Positions 6,761 to 7,003 of a stretch of 7,003 nt of DNA are shown one piece after another (the first letter of the stretch is position 1; every line of letters begins with the position of its first letter). The stretch covers positions 1-7,003 of the forward strand of contig DJSQ01000113.1 in NCBI GenBank assembly GCA_002438075.1, written 5' to 3'. Below the pieces are notes generated by a model that worked only from the letters and a program-made list of their open reading frames with translations, had not been told where the DNA came from and ran no database searches. A program made the position numbers and the translations under genes. The stretch is from Clostridiales bacterium UBA6330. Its GTDB lineage: Bacteria > Bacillota > Clostridia > Oscillospirales > CAG-272.

Positions 6761-6885
6761 TCAGAAATCGCCTTCTCCGTAGGGGTCATCGGCAAAGCCG
6801 ATGCCGGGGAGGTTGGAGGGCGTTGTGCTTGAGGTCAGAATATCCTCCCAAAGCAGACGGGTAAACGTCATTTCGGGCGTTTGAA
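6761..6885 (-). pseudogene. C-terminal remnant of an unidentified gene cut by the IS
   Basis: On the minus strand an open frame enters from the IS boundary and ends at TGA 6763-6761, giving about 40 codons without a stop. It ends in LPGIGFADDPYGEGDF, and includes MTFTRLLWEDILTSSTTP. The frame meets a stop at about 6896, inside the sequence assigned to the IS, which fits an interrupted gene. The tail has the G+C and third-position look of the neighbouring genes. There is no good ribosome site for the internal ATG, so it is unlikely to be a small gene in its own right. It lies 78 bases before the solute-binding gene on the same strand, so it was probably the preceding gene of that operon. I do not recognise the family. 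Confidence 0.55.
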
Positions 6886-6887
6886 TG

Positions 6888-6896
6888 TGGTATCAT
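6888..6896 (+). promoter_or_regulatory. Extended -10 inside the IS left end
   Basis: TGG-TATCAT is an extended -10 (5/6) lying 2-10 bases inside the proposed IS end. No recognisable -35 lies at the right distance in the flanking DNA (TCATTT at 6868-6873). This matches the IS3-family arrangement known for IS911 and IS2, where a strong promoter forms only when the two ends join in the circular intermediate. Confidence 0.45.
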
Positions 6897-6922
6897 AAAG
6901 TTGGAAAGAAATGAAATGACAA
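6892..6922 (-). promoter_or_regulatory. Possible outward promoter from the IS end toward the lipoprotein genes
   Basis: On the minus strand TTGTCA (6922-6917, 5/6) is followed after 19 bases by TATGAT (6897-6892, 5/6). The spacing is longer than ideal. If active it would transcribe out of the IS through the gene remnant into the solute-binding and MBL-lipoprotein genes. Confidence 0.3.
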
Positions 6923-6946
6923 AATGACAGGAAAGGAGAGAGGAAA

Positions 6947-7003
6947 ATGCCGAAAGGAGTGCGACGGGAATACAGCAAGGAATTCAAGCTGACAGCAGTA
7001 CAT
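6947..7003 (+). CDS. IS3-family transposase OrfA, N-terminal part
   Basis: ATG at 6947 opens a frame reading MPKGVRREYSKEFKLTAVH up to the window edge. The RREYSKEFKLTAV core is the characteristic start of the helix-turn-helix of IS3/IS911-type OrfA (HTH_Tnp_1), which binds the IS ends and is normally fused to the OrfB DDE catalytic part by a -1 frameshift. AGGAG (6934-6938) lies 8 bases upstream. Only 19 codons are visible, so the subgroup cannot be fixed. Confidence 0.85.
   Translation, partial: MPKGVRREYSKEFKLTAVH

Larger units (their letters stand above)
6886..7003 (+). mobile_element. Left end of an IS3-type insertion sequence (partial)
   Basis: From 6886 the sequence turns A/T-rich and begins TGTGGTATCATAAAG, starting with TG as IS3-family ends do, followed by TTGGAAAG, which resembles the inner part of IS150-group terminal repeats. 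OrfA begins 61 bases in. The exact boundary is inferred from the TG start, the composition change and the broken frame on the other strand; the right end and target duplication are outside the window. Confidence 0.65.

Noticed and set aside
5789..6832. Plus-strand open frame opposite the solute-binding gene
   Set aside because: It crosses the gene start, ribosome site and hairpin of the real gene and has no initiation signal or family resemblance.

Overview
The window looks like chromosome from a spore-forming, GC-rich member of the Clostridia (Oscillospiraceae-like; the family is an inference). The evidence is a full-length SpoIIE sporulation phosphatase, strong AGGAG ribosome sites, extended -10 promoters of Gram-positive type, and two lipoproteins with clear lipoboxes. 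No RNA gene, CRISPR array or phage gene was seen.

Layout, left to right. Positions 1-35 hold a small inverted/tandem repeat just past the end of spoIIE. Positions 36-2483 (minus) encode SpoIIE. Positions 2484-2828 are a divergent promoter region with an extended -10 for each flanking gene and possible Spo0A boxes on the spoIIE side. Positions 2829-3314 (plus) encode a small YpsA/YoqJ-like SLOG protein (DUF1273). A strong symmetric hairpin at 3313-3349 serves as terminator for two convergent genes, and next to it lies an unusual pair of interleaved inverted repeats (3357-3390). Positions 3392-5110 (minus) encode a surface lipoprotein with a ComEC-like metallo-beta-lactamase hydrolase domain. 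Positions 5177-6682 (minus) encode a family 1 extracellular solute-binding lipoprotein. These two form an apparent two-gene transcription unit, with a hairpin ahead of each ribosome site.

The right end is broken by an insertion sequence. At about 6886 an IS3-type element begins: a TG-starting end, then the first 19 codons of OrfA from 6947, running off the window. Against it, on the minus strand, lies a 39-40 codon C-terminal tail of an unidentified gene that ends just upstream of the solute-binding gene. The simplest reading is that the IS truncated the first visible gene of the lipoprotein operon and cut it from its promoter; a possible outward promoter in the IS end could restore transcription.

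Functionally the window joins housekeeping sporulation (SpoIIE, activator of sigma F) with an accessory nutrient-uptake or surface-hydrolysis locus. No permease or ATPase is visible for the solute-binding protein. The points most worth following are the solute-binding protein/MBL lipoprotein pair, the IS-truncated gene, and the near-identity between the IS end and the promoter of the SLOG gene.
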